From Marinicella litoralis (GTDB taxonomy: Bacteria > Pseudomonadota > Gammaproteobacteria > Xanthomonadales > Marinicellaceae), in NCBI RefSeq assembly GCF_002591915.1, contig NZ_NIHB01000001.1:832741-896740 (forward strand): a DNA stretch of 64,000 bases, read 5' to 3'. Position numbers and translations under genes: made by a program. Shown in pieces: positions 42,581 through 51,425 of this stretch (position 1 is its first letter; each line of letters opens with the position of its first letter). Below the pieces are notes generated by a model. The model was not told the origin of the DNA. It did not search any database and saw only the letters and a program-made list of their open reading frames with translations.

Positions 42581-44668
42581 ATGGCTGATATTTTATTTGA
42601 ATTGGGTTGTGAAGAGTTGCCACCAAAAGCTTTGTATGGTCTGTCAGAAGCCTTGTACAAAGGTGTTTGTAAACAATTGGATGAAGCAGGTTTTACTTAT
42701 GATGACAGCTCCAGGTGGTATGCCTCACCACGTCGACTGGCTTTTCAGCTGAACGGCATCAATGAGCAATTGGCCGATAAAGAATCTGAGAGACGAGGCC
42801 CTGCTGTGGCTGCCGCTTTTGATGATGACGGTCATGCCAAACCTGCTGCCATGGGTTTTGCACGGTCTTTAGGTGTAACAGTGGCCGATTTAAGCCGGAT
42901 AGAAACCGACAAAGGTGAATACCTGACTTATCAAGTGTTAGAAAAAGGCATGAGCATAGAACAGGTTTTGCCAGAATTTATTGAAAAATCAATCAAACAA
43001 CTGCCCATTCCAAAACCAATGCGCTGGGGTAACAATGATTACAGCTTTATTCGACCCGTTCATTGGATGGTGTTGTTGATCAATGACCAAGTGATTCCAA
43101 TGGAACTGTTTGGCGTGCAAACTGGCAATCAAAGCTTGGGTCATCGTTTTCATCACAATGAATTTGTCACCATCAGTCATGCTCAAGATTATGTACAGAC
43201 ATTACAAGCTGCGCACATCATGGTTGATCAAGATAAACGTGAAGTTTTGATTGCCGAACAAGTCCAGGTCGCCTCCGCTGCGGTCAATGGTGTGGCCATG
43301 ATAGGCGCCAGTCTGTTATCCGAAGTATCAAGCATTGTGGAAAAACCAGTGGCTGTATTAGGTGACTTCAGTAAAGATTTTCTTTCAGTACCGAAAGAAG
43401 CCCTGATTTCTTCAATGGAAAAGCACCAAAAGTATTTTTCTGTGGTAGATAACTCGGGTGAATTAATGCCGTATTTTGTGGCACTGGCCAACATTGATTC
43501 CAGTAATCCAGTTGCGGTGAAAAAAGGCTTTGAAAAAGTCATCACCCCAAGATTAGCGGATGCTCGCTTTTTCTGGGAAAAAGACAAAGCGCGTCCATTG
43601 ACGGACAACATTCCTTTGTTGGAAAAAATGGTGTTTGAAAAGTCTTTAGGTACCCTGGCTGATAAAACGAATCGCATCGCTGAACTGTTATTATGGATGG
43701 CACCGTTGCTTGGGTTTGATCAAGTCGAAGCCAAGCGGGCAGCCTTGTTGATGAAAACTGATTTGATGTCAGACATGGTCGATGAATTTCCTGATTTACA
43801 GGGTTTGATGGGTGGTTATTATGCGGCAGCGCAAGGTGAATCTATAGAAGTGTCAAAAGCCATCAGAGATCAGTATTTGCCAAAGTTTGTCGGTGACCAG
43901 ATGCCTGAAACAACCTTGGGACAAGCGGTCTCTGTCGCTGATAAAATTGACACATTTTGCGGTATTTTTGCCGTGGGTAAAAAACCCACGGGCTCCAAAG
44001 ACCCCTTTGCCTTGAGGCGTGCGGCCTTGAGTGTGATTAATATATTGAAAGACAAAGACTTGCATCTTAATTACAGCGACTTGATAGCCAAGTCTTTGAT
44101 GGTGATTGAAAATGATCGGGGTATAGAGGTTTCTGAAGAAATCAAAACTGATGTACATAATTTCTTTGATGAAAGATTGAGAAATCAATTTATTAACAGT
44201 GGTTACTCGCACGATGTGTTCAATGCAGCCAATGCGTTGGTCACCACCACATTAACCAATCTAGAAAATCGCTTGATTGCCACTGAAGAATTCAAACAGC
44301 AAGATTATGCCAAATCCTTGATTGAAGCCAACAAACGATCAGTGAACATCATTGCCAAGGCCAATCTGACGGCAGATGCAGCATCCATGTCAGTTGATAC
44401 GAAGTTATTTGAATCAACATTTGAAAACGAGTTGTATCATGAAATTGAAAAAATCAGACCCAATTTTGAGTCTCTGGTGGTGAATAGAAATTATACCGAG
44501 GGTTATGAGTTGCTGGCCTCGCTGGCTGAGCCACTGGATCAATATTTTGAACATGTGATGGTCAATGATGAGAATCCTGAAGTCAGGAAAAATCGCTTGG
44601 CCCAATTGGCCCAATTCAGCCGATTAACCAGTTCAATTGCAGACTTAAGTGAGTTGGTTAAAGGCTGA
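42581..44668 (+). CDS. glyS: Glycyl-tRNA synthetase beta subunit
   Basis: The tRNA-recognition subunit of the tetrameric GlyRS, 695 residues. The N-terminus LFELGCEELPPKAL is diagnostic. Also visible are ESERRGPAVAAAFD, VHWMVLLI, FSVVDNSGELMPYFVALANI, ARFFWEKDKA and GSKDPFALRRAALSVINIL, and an anticodon-binding C-terminal domain (NRLAQLAQFSRLTSSIADLSEL). Together with glyQ it makes a two-gene operon. The next 226 bases hold repeats rather than a gene. Confidence 0.97.
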   Translation: MADILFELGCEELPPKALYGLSEALYKGVCKQLDEAGFTYDDSSRWYASPRRLAFQLNGINEQLADKESERRGPAVAAAFDDDGHAKPAAMGFARSLGVTVADLSRIETDKGEYLTYQVLEKGMSIEQVLPEFIEKSIKQLPIPKPMRWGNNDYSFIRPVHWMVLLINDQVIPMELFGVQTGNQSLGHRFHHNEFVTISHAQDYVQTLQAAHIMVDQDKREVLIAEQVQVASAAVNGVAMIGASLLSEVSSIVEKPVAVLGDFSKDFLSVPKEALISSMEKHQKYFSVVDNSGELMPYFVALANIDSSNPVAVKKGFEKVITPRLADARFFWEKDKARPLTDNIPLLEKMVFEKSLGTLADKTNRIAELLLWMAPLLGFDQVEAKRAALLMKTDLMSDMVDEFPDLQGLMGGYYAAAQGESIEVSKAIRDQYLPKFVGDQMPETTLGQAVSVADKIDTFCGIFAVGKKPTGSKDPFALRRAALSVINILKDKDLHLNYSDLIAKSLMVIENDRGIEVSEEIKTDVHNFFDERLRNQFINSGYSHDVFNAANALVTTTLTNLENRLIATEEFKQQDYAKSLIEANKRSVNIIAKANLTADAASMSVDTKLFESTFENELYHEIEKIRPNFESLVVNRNYTEGYELLASLAEPLDQYFEHVMVNDENPEVRKNRLAQLAQFSRLTSSIADLSELVKG

Positions 44669-44682
44669 TTTAAATCAATTAA

Positions 44683-44830
44683 TTCTTCGACAGGCTCAGT
44701 GAACTTGGATCAATGGCTGAGCTTATCGCACTTATCACGCCTTCAGTTGGAAGCCTCGCCCAAGTTGGTAAGTCAATTCAAAAACCTGACTCACTTCGAC
44801 GGGCTCAGATAACTTGAATCAAAGGCTGAA
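44683..44830. repeat. Two copies of a dispersed-type TTCGACAGGCTCAG repeat downstream of glyS
   Basis: Copy 1 (44683-44722) reads TCTTCGACAGGCTCAGTGAA then CTTGGATCAATGGCTGAGC; copy 2 (44793-44830) reads ACTTCGACGGGCTCAGATAA then CTTGAATCAAAGGCTGAA. In copy 1 GCTCAG (44694-44699) can pair with CTGAGC (44717-44722). The pattern is that of intergenic REP-like elements found in many proteobacterial genomes; abundance elsewhere in this genome is unknown. Confidence 0.6.
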
Positions 44831-44894
44831 CGGTTTCTGATTGAATGATGCACTGATTTCGCCTATCATAATGGAGTAAATAAAGGGGAAATTG

Positions 44895-45002
44895 ATGCTG
44901 CTAACCAGCAAATCGTGCACAACCAAAGTTTTGGCACTCAGTTTTGGTGCCAATAATAATTTGAATGTTCATTCATATTACTTACAAGTGCGCGCTCAAT
45001 GA
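44895..45002 (+). CDS. Small ORF of 35 codons coupled to the DUF6090-like tandem genes
   Basis: ATG at 44895 follows a strong AAGGGGAA ribosome site by 4 bases. The frame (MLLTSKSCTTKVLALSFGA and 16 more residues, no known domain) ends with TGA overlapping the ATG of the next gene as ATGA, the same junction used between the two full copies. It is too short to recognise. It may be a coupled leader peptide or the remains of another gene. Confidence 0.4.
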   Translation: MLLTSKSCTTKVLALSFGANNNLNVHSYYLQVRAQ

Positions 45003-45772
45003 TCCTGCGCAGCGTCACCAAACACGTCAGAGAACAAAACTGGTTTGCGGTTTTTCTGGATTTCATGATTGTGGTGATAGGTGTATTTATCGGCATCCAA
45101 GTCTCCAATTGGAATGTGGAGCGGGCGGGTGAAAAACAAGCGCAAGTGCTGATTGAAAGGTTAAACGAAGACCTAGAGAATGATTTGGAAGTGTTGGTTT
45201 CTACCTTGGATTATCAAGCCGTTGTCAGGACTTATGCAGTCAGAGCAGTGGATGGTTTTAATGGAGTTCCAACAGTCAATGATGAACAATTTGTGATTGC
45301 CGCCTACCAAACCAGTCAAATTAACACTCCTTGGAGTTACCGCTCAACTTACAATGAAGTGCTCAGTACCGGACAAATAAATCTAATCAAAAATAATGCG
45401 CTCAAAAGTAAGATTTTGGCTTATTATTCTGATGATTTTGCGCAGCAGTCTCTCATCACAAAAATCGCCCCTTTTCGTGAATATATCAGGGGGCGTATAC
45501 CTTTTCAAATTCAAGACGCCATCCGCAGGGAATGTGGCGATATTGTCATCCCTGTTGCACAAACTTTTGGGGCTGCCTTACCCGCCAATTGTGACTTAGA
45601 TTTGCCGGATGAATTGTTCACTGAAACGGCTTCCTTGTTGCGGGCTCAGCCCCAAATGTTATTTGACTTACAATTTCAAATAGCCGTTTATGAAACCCAA
45701 GTATCAAATATATTGAATTTCAAAATTGAAACCGAGAAATTAATGTCGGCCATCAAAGAGCACCAACCATGA
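44999..45772 (+). CDS. DUF6090-like membrane protein, copy A
   Basis: A 257-residue protein beginning MILRSVTKHVREQNWFAVFL, followed by one membrane helix (about residues 17-36, FMIVVIGVFIGIQVSNWN). After it, a helical stretch and a periplasmic domain with SYRSTYNEVLSTGQINLIKN and a C-terminal CxxP-type ANCDLDLPDE segment with two cysteines (CG in RRECGD and C in ANCD). The family function is unknown. It overlaps copy B by four bases (ATGA), and the two copies are clearly paralogous along the whole length. Confidence 0.7.
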   Translation: MILRSVTKHVREQNWFAVFLDFMIVVIGVFIGIQVSNWNVERAGEKQAQVLIERLNEDLENDLEVLVSTLDYQAVVRTYAVRAVDGFNGVPTVNDEQFVIAAYQTSQINTPWSYRSTYNEVLSTGQINLIKNNALKSKILAYYSDDFAQQSLITKIAPFREYIRGRIPFQIQDAIRRECGDIVIPVAQTFGAALPANCDLDLPDELFTETASLLRAQPQMLFDLQFQIAVYETQVSNILNFKIETEKLMSAIKEHQP

Positions 45773-46542
45773 TTCTGCGGAGTGTCAGCAAACATGTGAG
45801 AGATCAAAATTGGTTTGCAGTGTTTCTGGATTTCATGATTGTGGTGATAGGTGTATTTATTGGTATCCAAGTATCGAATTGGAATGAGCAATTGGTTGGT
45901 GAAAAACAAGCCCAAGTCCTGCTCAAGCGAGTTCATCACGACTTAAATAATGACACCCTTTCAATCACTGCTGAACTCGATTACCAATCAGCAGTTAGAA
46001 AGTACGCCATGACCGCAATAGATGCCCTCAATGGTGTTAACTCAGTCAGTGATGAGCAGTTTGTTATTGGTGCATACCAAGCAACGCAAATGAATAATGC
46101 TTGGAGCAATCGGGCGACTTACAATGAAATGCTCAGTACCGGTCAAATTAATTTAATCCAAGATGAAGCCTTAAAGGCACAAATATTTGGTTATTATGCG
46201 GTTGATTTTTCAACCGCAGCATTTGTCACCATAATGGCACCCTATCGTGAGTTCATCAGGGGGCATTTGCCAGTAGCCATTCAAGATGCGATCAAAGCAC
46301 AATGTGGCGATGAGACATTCCAGGTGGCGAATACTTTTTCATCCAAACTTCCACCCACTTGTGATTTGGACTTTCCCGATGAAGCTTTGCATGAAGCCGC
46401 CAACCTACTGCGTTCGCTGCCAGACATGTTGTTTAATCTGCAGTTCCAAATTGCAGTGAACGACACCAAAGTAGCAAATTATCTAAATTTCGTTAAAGAA
46501 AGTGAAAAGTTAATCGCTGCCATAGAGGACTATCAACCATGA
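45769..46542 (+). CDS. DUF6090-like membrane protein, copy B
   Basis: Second member of the tandem pair, also 257 residues. MILRSVSKHVRDQNWFAVFL and the membrane helix are nearly identical to copy A, and both keep TYNEMLSTGQINLI and the paired cysteines (AQCGDE, PTCDLDFPDE). Divergence is greatest in residues 40-60 and at the C-terminus, suggesting an old duplication under selection for the membrane and central motifs. Its TGA overlaps the ATG at 46539 that starts the broken third copy. Confidence 0.7.
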   Translation: MILRSVSKHVRDQNWFAVFLDFMIVVIGVFIGIQVSNWNEQLVGEKQAQVLLKRVHHDLNNDTLSITAELDYQSAVRKYAMTAIDALNGVNSVSDEQFVIGAYQATQMNNAWSNRATYNEMLSTGQINLIQDEALKAQIFGYYAVDFSTAAFVTIMAPYREFIRGHLPVAIQDAIKAQCGDETFQVANTFSSKLPPTCDLDFPDEALHEAANLLRSLPDMLFNLQFQIAVNDTKVANYLNFVKESEKLIAAIEDYQP

Positions 46543-46794
46543 TCTATACGCCTTTGTACGCTCAATCCCTTGGTGAAAAACTTTGAGTTCAATGCCAGTC
46601 AGGGTCAATCCGGTGATGCCACGCTACTGCCTGAGGATTATTTCAATGCCTACTTGAAAAGCCAGTCACTGAAAAATGGATTTGTGTTGGCGGTTCTGGA
46701 ACTCAATACTTTGAACAAGCAAATGCGAGACATGATCAGCATGTCTCAAACATTGATTGTTACCATTGAGCAAGAAATCAACCGCGAGGACTGA
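46539..46794 (+). pseudogene. Decayed third DUF6090-like copy (C-terminal remnant)
   Basis: The copy-B stop overlaps an ATG at 46539 that runs only 15 codons to a TGA at 46584-46586. In another frame from 46570 a 74-residue reading (NASQGQSGDATLLPEDYFNAYLKSQ...) lacks any membrane helix and ends in a helical segment like the C-terminal coil of related membrane proteins. The start would be TTG with no ribosome site. This looks like a third tandem gene that lost its N-terminus and frame. Confidence 0.4.
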
Positions 46795-46796
46795 AT

Positions 46797-47792
46797 TCAG
46801 CCAATGGCGTGTAAGGCTTTTAAGTGAATTTCCTTGATGCTGTCAGGTAAAAAACTGGCTTTGAATGAATTTTCTACCAAAGTAAATATTTCATCTTCAG
46901 TTAAACCAACGGCTGCAGCCAATTGTCGATAGTTTTCATTGACGTAACCACCAAAGTAAGCGGGATCATCTGAGTTGATGGTAGCCATCAATCCTTTTTT
47001 CAACATTTTTTTGATTGGGTGATCAACCAGATCTTGTACCACTTTCAGTTTTAAATTTGATAAAGGACAAACTGTCAATGCAAGGCCTTTGTGAGCGATC
47101 TGAGCGGTTAATATTTCATCATCTAGACAACGGTTGCCATGATCGATTCGGTCAACCTGGAGCAGCTCAATGGCTTGTTTGACATATTCAGCCGGTCCTT
47201 CTTCGCCAGCATGTGCCACCACTTTGAAGCCGTCTTTTTTTGCTTGAGCAAACACCTGTTGGTATTTTTCCGGTGGGTGCCCCATTTCAGATGAGTCCAA
47301 TCCGATGCCCAAAATTTTATCTCGGTGCTTTAAAATTTCAGGATACAAGTCCAAGGCGTCTTGTTCAGGTAGGTGGCGCAAGAAACAAGCAATGATGTGA
47401 AAGCTGATGCCCATTTGTTCTTGTGCATCATCAAAAGCTCGATACAATCCATTGATCGCTACTTCGAAAGGAATACCCCGAGCGGTGTGAGATTGCGGGT
47501 CGTAAAATATTTCGGTGTGGACCACATGGTCTTCTTTGGCTTTTTTCAGGTAGGCCCAAGCCAAGTCATAAAAGTCTTGTTCGGTTTGTAACACAGAACA
47601 GCCTTGGTAATAGATATCGAGAAATTCTTGTAAATTATTAAAATCATACAATGCTTTCAATTCATCGATACTTTGATGTGGTAATTCGATGCCGTTGCGT
47701 TTGGCCAGTTTAAACATCAATTCCGGCTCTAGACTGCCTTCAATGTGCATATGTAATTCTGCCTTGGGCAGCATTTGGATCAATTCATTCAT
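46797..47792 (-). CDS. Adenine deaminase (adenosine-deaminase-like family)
   Basis: A 331-residue zinc amidohydrolase from the ATG at 47792. The motif HMHIEGSLEPELMFKLA, rather than the HxHLDG of adenosine deaminases, with LRHLPEQDAL, VGLDSSE-like GIGLDSSEMGHPPEK, VVAHAGEEGPAEYVKQA, VDRIDHGNRCL and NSDDPAYFGGYV, are the signature of the adenine-deaminase branch of this family. The reaction is adenine to hypoxanthine in purine salvage. Metal ligands are H in HMH, H in VAHAGE and D in NSDDP. Sequence alone distinguishes it well, but enzyme assay of the substrate would be decisive. Confidence 0.85.
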   Translation of the reverse strand: MNELIQMLPKAELHMHIEGSLEPELMFKLAKRNGIELPHQSIDELKALYDFNNLQEFLDIYYQGCSVLQTEQDFYDLAWAYLKKAKEDHVVHTEIFYDPQSHTARGIPFEVAINGLYRAFDDAQEQMGISFHIIACFLRHLPEQDALDLYPEILKHRDKILGIGLDSSEMGHPPEKYQQVFAQAKKDGFKVVAHAGEEGPAEYVKQAIELLQVDRIDHGNRCLDDEILTAQIAHKGLALTVCPLSNLKLKVVQDLVDHPIKKMLKKGLMATINSDDPAYFGGYVNENYRQLAAAVGLTEDEIFTLVENSFKASFLPDSIKEIHLKALHAIG

Positions 47793-47824
47793 ATTAAATA
47801 TTTTTTTATTGTTGGTGAAACAAC

Positions 47825-47848
47825 AAAGGCACCCCAAGAGGTGCCTTT
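47825..47848 (-). terminator. Hairpin terminator after the VPTL-tailed protein gene
   Basis: AAAGGCACC (47825-47833) pairs with GGTGCCTTT (47840-47848) with a 6-base loop, 24 bases after the stop of the VPTL-CTERM gene. The minus strand then reads TTTGTTGTTT, a weak T run. It separates that gene from the adenine deaminase gene. Confidence 0.6.
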
Positions 47849-47872
47849 ACTGAGTTTTTATTGAGGTTTTGT

Positions 47873-48661
47873 TCAGTCGTTTTTAATGAATCTGCGACCC
47901 AAGAAACCGAAAGTCAATAACATCAGACCTAAACCATACCAAGTCAGTGTAGGTACCAAAGGTGGCGGTCCTTGTGGTGGGGCTACTGAACCTGATACTG
48001 AGAACAAGAAATCATGAGCTGCGCCGCCGCCAGTTCCACAAACACTACCAGCCGGTTGGAAAGTGGTACAACCTGTCCCAAAGCCATCGCCTGGATTCAA
48101 GAAATGGCCTTCAGAGCCTGAAATTGTTGCAGTTCCGGAGAAAAAGTGTTGTCCCCCTGCACCAAAGTCTAAATTAGTTTGGTGAGAAATCCATGCAGTG
48201 CCTTGTGGCACAACACAACCAGCACCTAAGTCAATGACGAATGATCCACCAGTATCAGATAAAATTGTTGCAGCTGGAAAATCACAACCAGCTATTGGGG
48301 TAGGATCTGGAGAGCCACCTGCATCAGCATGGAAAGATACGTTTGTGGATGTAGCTGGACCTGTTGTGGAATAAGTTCCTACAGTATTGACTTGTGTGAT
48401 GAGCCACCCATCCGCATCAGTAACAACAAAGTCATCAGCAATGAATCCATCATAAGCATCAAAACCAGCTTCAAAATTTTGATCAGGCGAACCATTTCCA
48501 TTGGGTGCGGCACCTGTTTGATCATACAATACTGCAGGGCCACCATTGAATGTTCCGGCTTGTCCACCTACTCCTGCTTCACTGACCATTTGTGCGCTGA
48601 CCACGGCAGAGGCCGTCAGTAAAAAGGGCGCAATCGCATTTCTAAGTTTATTAGTTTTCAT
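47873..48661 (-). CDS. Secreted protein with VPTLTWYG C-terminal sorting tail (probable XrtH substrate)
   Basis: A 262-residue exported protein. ATG 48661 is preceded by TTGGAGGAAAAA, a strong ribosome site. The signal peptide is MKTNKLRNAIAPFLLTASAVVSA. The mature part is rich in Gly, Thr and Asp and in beta structure, with paired cysteines (GCTTF, VCGTG). Before the end is a proline stretch (PPQGPPPLVP) and then the sorting tail: VPTLTWYG, a hydrophobic helix (LGLMLLTFGFLG) and basic RRFIKND. This three-part tail matches the IPTLxxWG-CTERM pattern read by exosortase H, encoded at 9.4 kb. Function of the mature domain is unknown. Confidence 0.82.
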   Translation of the reverse strand: MKTNKLRNAIAPFLLTASAVVSAQMVSEAGVGGQAGTFNGGPAVLYDQTGAAPNGNGSPDQNFEAGFDAYDGFIADDFVVTDADGWLITQVNTVGTYSTTGPATSTNVSFHADAGGSPDPTPIAGCDFPAATILSDTGGSFVIDLGAGCVVPQGTAWISHQTNLDFGAGGQHFFSGTATISGSEGHFLNPGDGFGTGCTTFQPAGSVCGTGGGAAHDFLFSVSGSVAPPQGPPPLVPTLTWYGLGLMLLTFGFLGRRFIKND

Positions 48662-48728
48662 TTTTTCCTCCAAGGCAATTTATAAATTATCGTTTATCCA
48701 CATGATTTTATCTGATTTTAGTAAGCTA

Positions 48729-50270
48729 TCAAGCTATATTTAAACTTATTGCCAGTCTTTCTAGCGATTTTCCGTATTTTTTGTACCTGAGGCTGGCATT
48801 GGTATAAATTTTCTTGGTGACTTGGGCGGCACTGGCGGTGCGAATGACTCTTTTGGTTTTATAAAATTCCATGCAGTTGTCTTCCCATGGCAGTTGAAGG
48901 AAGTTTAAAATTTCGGTGATTTGTGACTCCGTGTTGGCAACCATTTCTTCATAATTGACTGTCAAAATTTGTGCAGGATACCGTTTTTTCCAATACTGCA
49001 TGACATGATCATGGTGTTTGTAATACGCCGCCAATTCATCCAGGTCATAACTGTATTCCTGACCAGCGGCAAACAATTGCTTGTAACAACTCAAACAAAC
49101 ATCCAAGGGGTGACGGGTGCAATGGATAAACAAACTGTTGGGCATGGCAGCTAAAATGGCCCCAATGTAGTTAAAGTTATTCAGGTTTTTGTCACTGATG
49201 TATTGATACTGTGTCCCATAGCTGTTGATTTTTTGTTGGTAACGCTCAGCCATCATTTGTCGGTCGCTGTTGTTGGTTTGAAGCCAAGCCTCTGGATACG
49301 GTAGTTGCTGCTGTTGTTCCATCTCTTTCATTATCTGAGGCAGGGTTGGTAGTTCCGATGCACCAAAAACTGCAGAATGAGAAGCCACGATTTGTTCAAC
49401 CAGCGTCGAGCCTGAGCGAGGCATCGAGACAATGAATAAGGGTTGGGGTTCATCGGTTGTCTCTTTACTTGGGTTGTCTTGACTTTCATATTGATCAAAA
49501 ACAGTCTCAATCCTTTGACTGTATGCTGCCCAATCAGTGGCAGTGCGATTGAGTTTTTTGTACTGCGCTGAGTTGGCTCTTTCCAGGTATTGGAAAGCCT
49601 CAGTAAAATTTTCCGTGTGCTCTAAATATTGTGCTTTGGCAAACAGCAACTCAATGCTTTCTGCATCAGTGGATTGATTGATGATTTTGCTCACTATACT
49701 GATTTCGTCGTCAGTGAATTGGTAGTTTTTTAAATTAGCCAATGACAAATAAACAGATTTGTTGAAGGGGTCAAGATCCAGGGCACGATGAAAATAACTT
49801 ATCGCTTGGTCGATGTCACCGGCATTTTTCTTCATGAGGCCCAAGGTAACCATCACCGGTAAGTGGCTGGGTTGCAATTGTAAAACTTTTTCATAATGGC
49901 TGTTGGCTTGTTCCCACCGTTCCATCAAACGATAGATGTTGCCTAAGTTGAATAAGGCCGCAATGTGATTAGGCTCTTTGTTTAATACCGATTCGATCTT
50001 TTCAATGGCTAAATCAAAACGGCCTTGCTCTTTGTACAAGCTTGCCAAGTTGAGTAAGGTGGCATGTGCCAATGAATTGAGGGACAAGGATTTGTTCAAA
50101 TGTTTTTCAGCCAGCTGAAAATTCTTTAAGTGAATGTAGGCGACTCCCAGCAACCGTTCTGTTTCTGAATTACTTGGGTTTTTGGTATTGAACTTTTTAA
50201 GTTTTTTAACCGCCAGGGTATATTTGTTGTCATTAAAAAGTTGGCTGATTGTATGATGAATATGATCCAC
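48729..50270 (-). CDS. TPR-repeat sulfotransferase
   Basis: A 513-residue protein. The N-terminal half (about residues 1-235) holds six to seven tetratricopeptide repeats (for example HIAALFNLGNIYRLMERWEQA). The C-terminal half (about 260-510) is a Sulfotransfer_3-type domain: the 5'-PSB loop is FIVSMPRSGSTLVEQI, and CTRHPLDVCLSCYKQLF gives the 3'-PB site. Such proteins transfer sulfate from PAPS to an unknown acceptor, and protein tyrosine or glycan sulfation has been suggested for relatives. It lies between the two genes with C-terminal sorting tails on the same strand, so an acceptor among surface proteins is a reasonable guess. Confidence 0.85.
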   Translation of the reverse strand: MDHIHHTISQLFNDNKYTLAVKKLKKFNTKNPSNSETERLLGVAYIHLKNFQLAEKHLNKSLSLNSLAHATLLNLASLYKEQGRFDLAIEKIESVLNKEPNHIAALFNLGNIYRLMERWEQANSHYEKVLQLQPSHLPVMVTLGLMKKNAGDIDQAISYFHRALDLDPFNKSVYLSLANLKNYQFTDDEISIVSKIINQSTDAESIELLFAKAQYLEHTENFTEAFQYLERANSAQYKKLNRTATDWAAYSQRIETVFDQYESQDNPSKETTDEPQPLFIVSMPRSGSTLVEQIVASHSAVFGASELPTLPQIMKEMEQQQQLPYPEAWLQTNNSDRQMMAERYQQKINSYGTQYQYISDKNLNNFNYIGAILAAMPNSLFIHCTRHPLDVCLSCYKQLFAAGQEYSYDLDELAAYYKHHDHVMQYWKKRYPAQILTVNYEEMVANTESQITEILNFLQLPWEDNCMEFYKTKRVIRTASAAQVTKKIYTNASLRYKKYGKSLERLAISLNIA

Positions 50271-50369
50271 AGTATCATCCCAGAGTAATCAATGCGCTAG
50301 GCTGTTTAACCACAATAAATATCCTTTTTTTTAGAGTAAAGTTAAGCATTTTATACACTATTGTGAACA

Positions 50370-50402
50370 AAAAAAAGGGCATCAATTGACACCCTTTTTT
50401 TA
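50370..50402 (-). terminator. Terminator after the PANN-tailed protein gene
   Basis: The minus strand reads AAAAAAAGGGTGTCAATT then GATGCCCTTTTTTTT: A/T-flanked stem with a GC core, 19 bases beyond the stop codon. Confidence 0.75.
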
Positions 50403-50420
50403 ATGGTTGTTTTTAAAGTT

Positions 50421-51140
50421 TTAGGCAAATCTTCTGTATGCCACAAAACCCAACATGCTCAATACCAACAACAACAGCGCCAATGTGTTATTAGCTGGAA
50501 CGACTGGTGGTGGAGGTGGTGGAAGCATCATACAATTAGGGCCTGGTGTAGCAACCAAATCAACCCCTTCAAAGGTTAAAGTACCGCCGGTGTAATTGGC
50601 ATCTATGGTATCAGCCACATCGTCAAAATCTTCAAAAAACTGAAGAACAAATAAACCGTCAACATTTGATTCAACGTCAGCCAATGCAACGTCAGCAAGA
50701 TTTACCACTCCGCCCGAATCATAAGTTCCTGATCCAGTAAAGTCATCACCAGCACCAAATAAAAGACTTACGCCATTAGGGTCGGCAGATCCATCTGAGT
50801 TGGTAAATAATACACCAGCTTCAGATAACCAACTTGCACCTTCGGTGGTGATGCCAACTGAAGTCCAACCAACACCTGTAATCGCTGTACCGCTTAAACA
50901 GTTCTGAATGATGTTATCAGCGTCGTCAAATGCGTCCCAAGATTCCATGCCGTTTAAGTCAAATGACAACTCAACGCTAGAATTAGGAACACCGCCACCA
51001 TTAATCACTGCAGGTTGATTTGACTCAACCATACTGAATATTGGATTGCCGTTTGGTGAACTTGAATCACCTTTGGCTGCAATGGCGCTGCTTGATACCA
51101 CGACAGCAGCAACCAGCAACAATGTTAAAAATTTATTCAT
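50421..51140 (-). CDS. Secreted protein with VPANNTLAL-type C-terminal tail (possible divergent exosortase substrate)
   Basis: A 239-residue exported protein. ATG 51140 has a CGGAGAT ribosome site and opens the signal peptide MNKFLTLLLVAAVVVSSSAIA. The mature domain is acidic, beta-rich and has two cysteines (NCLSG, PNCMM). The end has a proline run (PPPPPPVVP), then ANNTLAL, a hydrophobic helix (LLLLVLSMLGFVAY) and basic RRFA. That layout equals an exosortase or rhombosortase tail, but the motif is PANN rather than IPTL and no Trp-Gly follows. It may be a second substrate class of the same exosortase or of another enzyme. Confidence 0.75.
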   Translation of the reverse strand: MNKFLTLLLVAAVVVSSSAIAAKGDSSSPNGNPIFSMVESNQPAVINGGGVPNSSVELSFDLNGMESWDAFDDADNIIQNCLSGTAITGVGWTSVGITTEGASWLSEAGVLFTNSDGSADPNGVSLLFGAGDDFTGSGTYDSGGVVNLADVALADVESNVDGLFVLQFFEDFDDVADTIDANYTGGTLTFEGVDLVATPGPNCMMLPPPPPPVVPANNTLALLLLVLSMLGFVAYRRFA

Positions 51141-51425
51141 ATAAAATATCTCCGAGTTTTTTAAGTAGTTCACAAATTTATTATTCTGTAATTTTGCGAA
51201 TCTCGAACATTCTATGTTGATTGGCAGGGTATTTCAACAGTTAGCGTTTAAAACCTTAACAAAATATTAATTATTAATCCTTATGACTGAATAACGGCAA
51301 CAGGTCGGCGATTGATCAGAAAATAGAACGACATTTTATCGCAGTTGTCGATATCAATAAATATGTGTTGATTTATTGCAGTAACAAGGTTTATAAACGG
51401 TAACCATTGGAATGGGAGGTTTTTT

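Noticed and set aside
43228..43677. 149-codon minus-strand frame inside glyS
   Set aside because: Antisense of the glyS coding sequence; the plus-strand reading has full family motifs.
44999..46542. Possibility that the tandem genes are a toxin-antitoxin pair
   Set aside because: Both copies are full-length paralogous membrane proteins of the same size with no toxin or antitoxin features.
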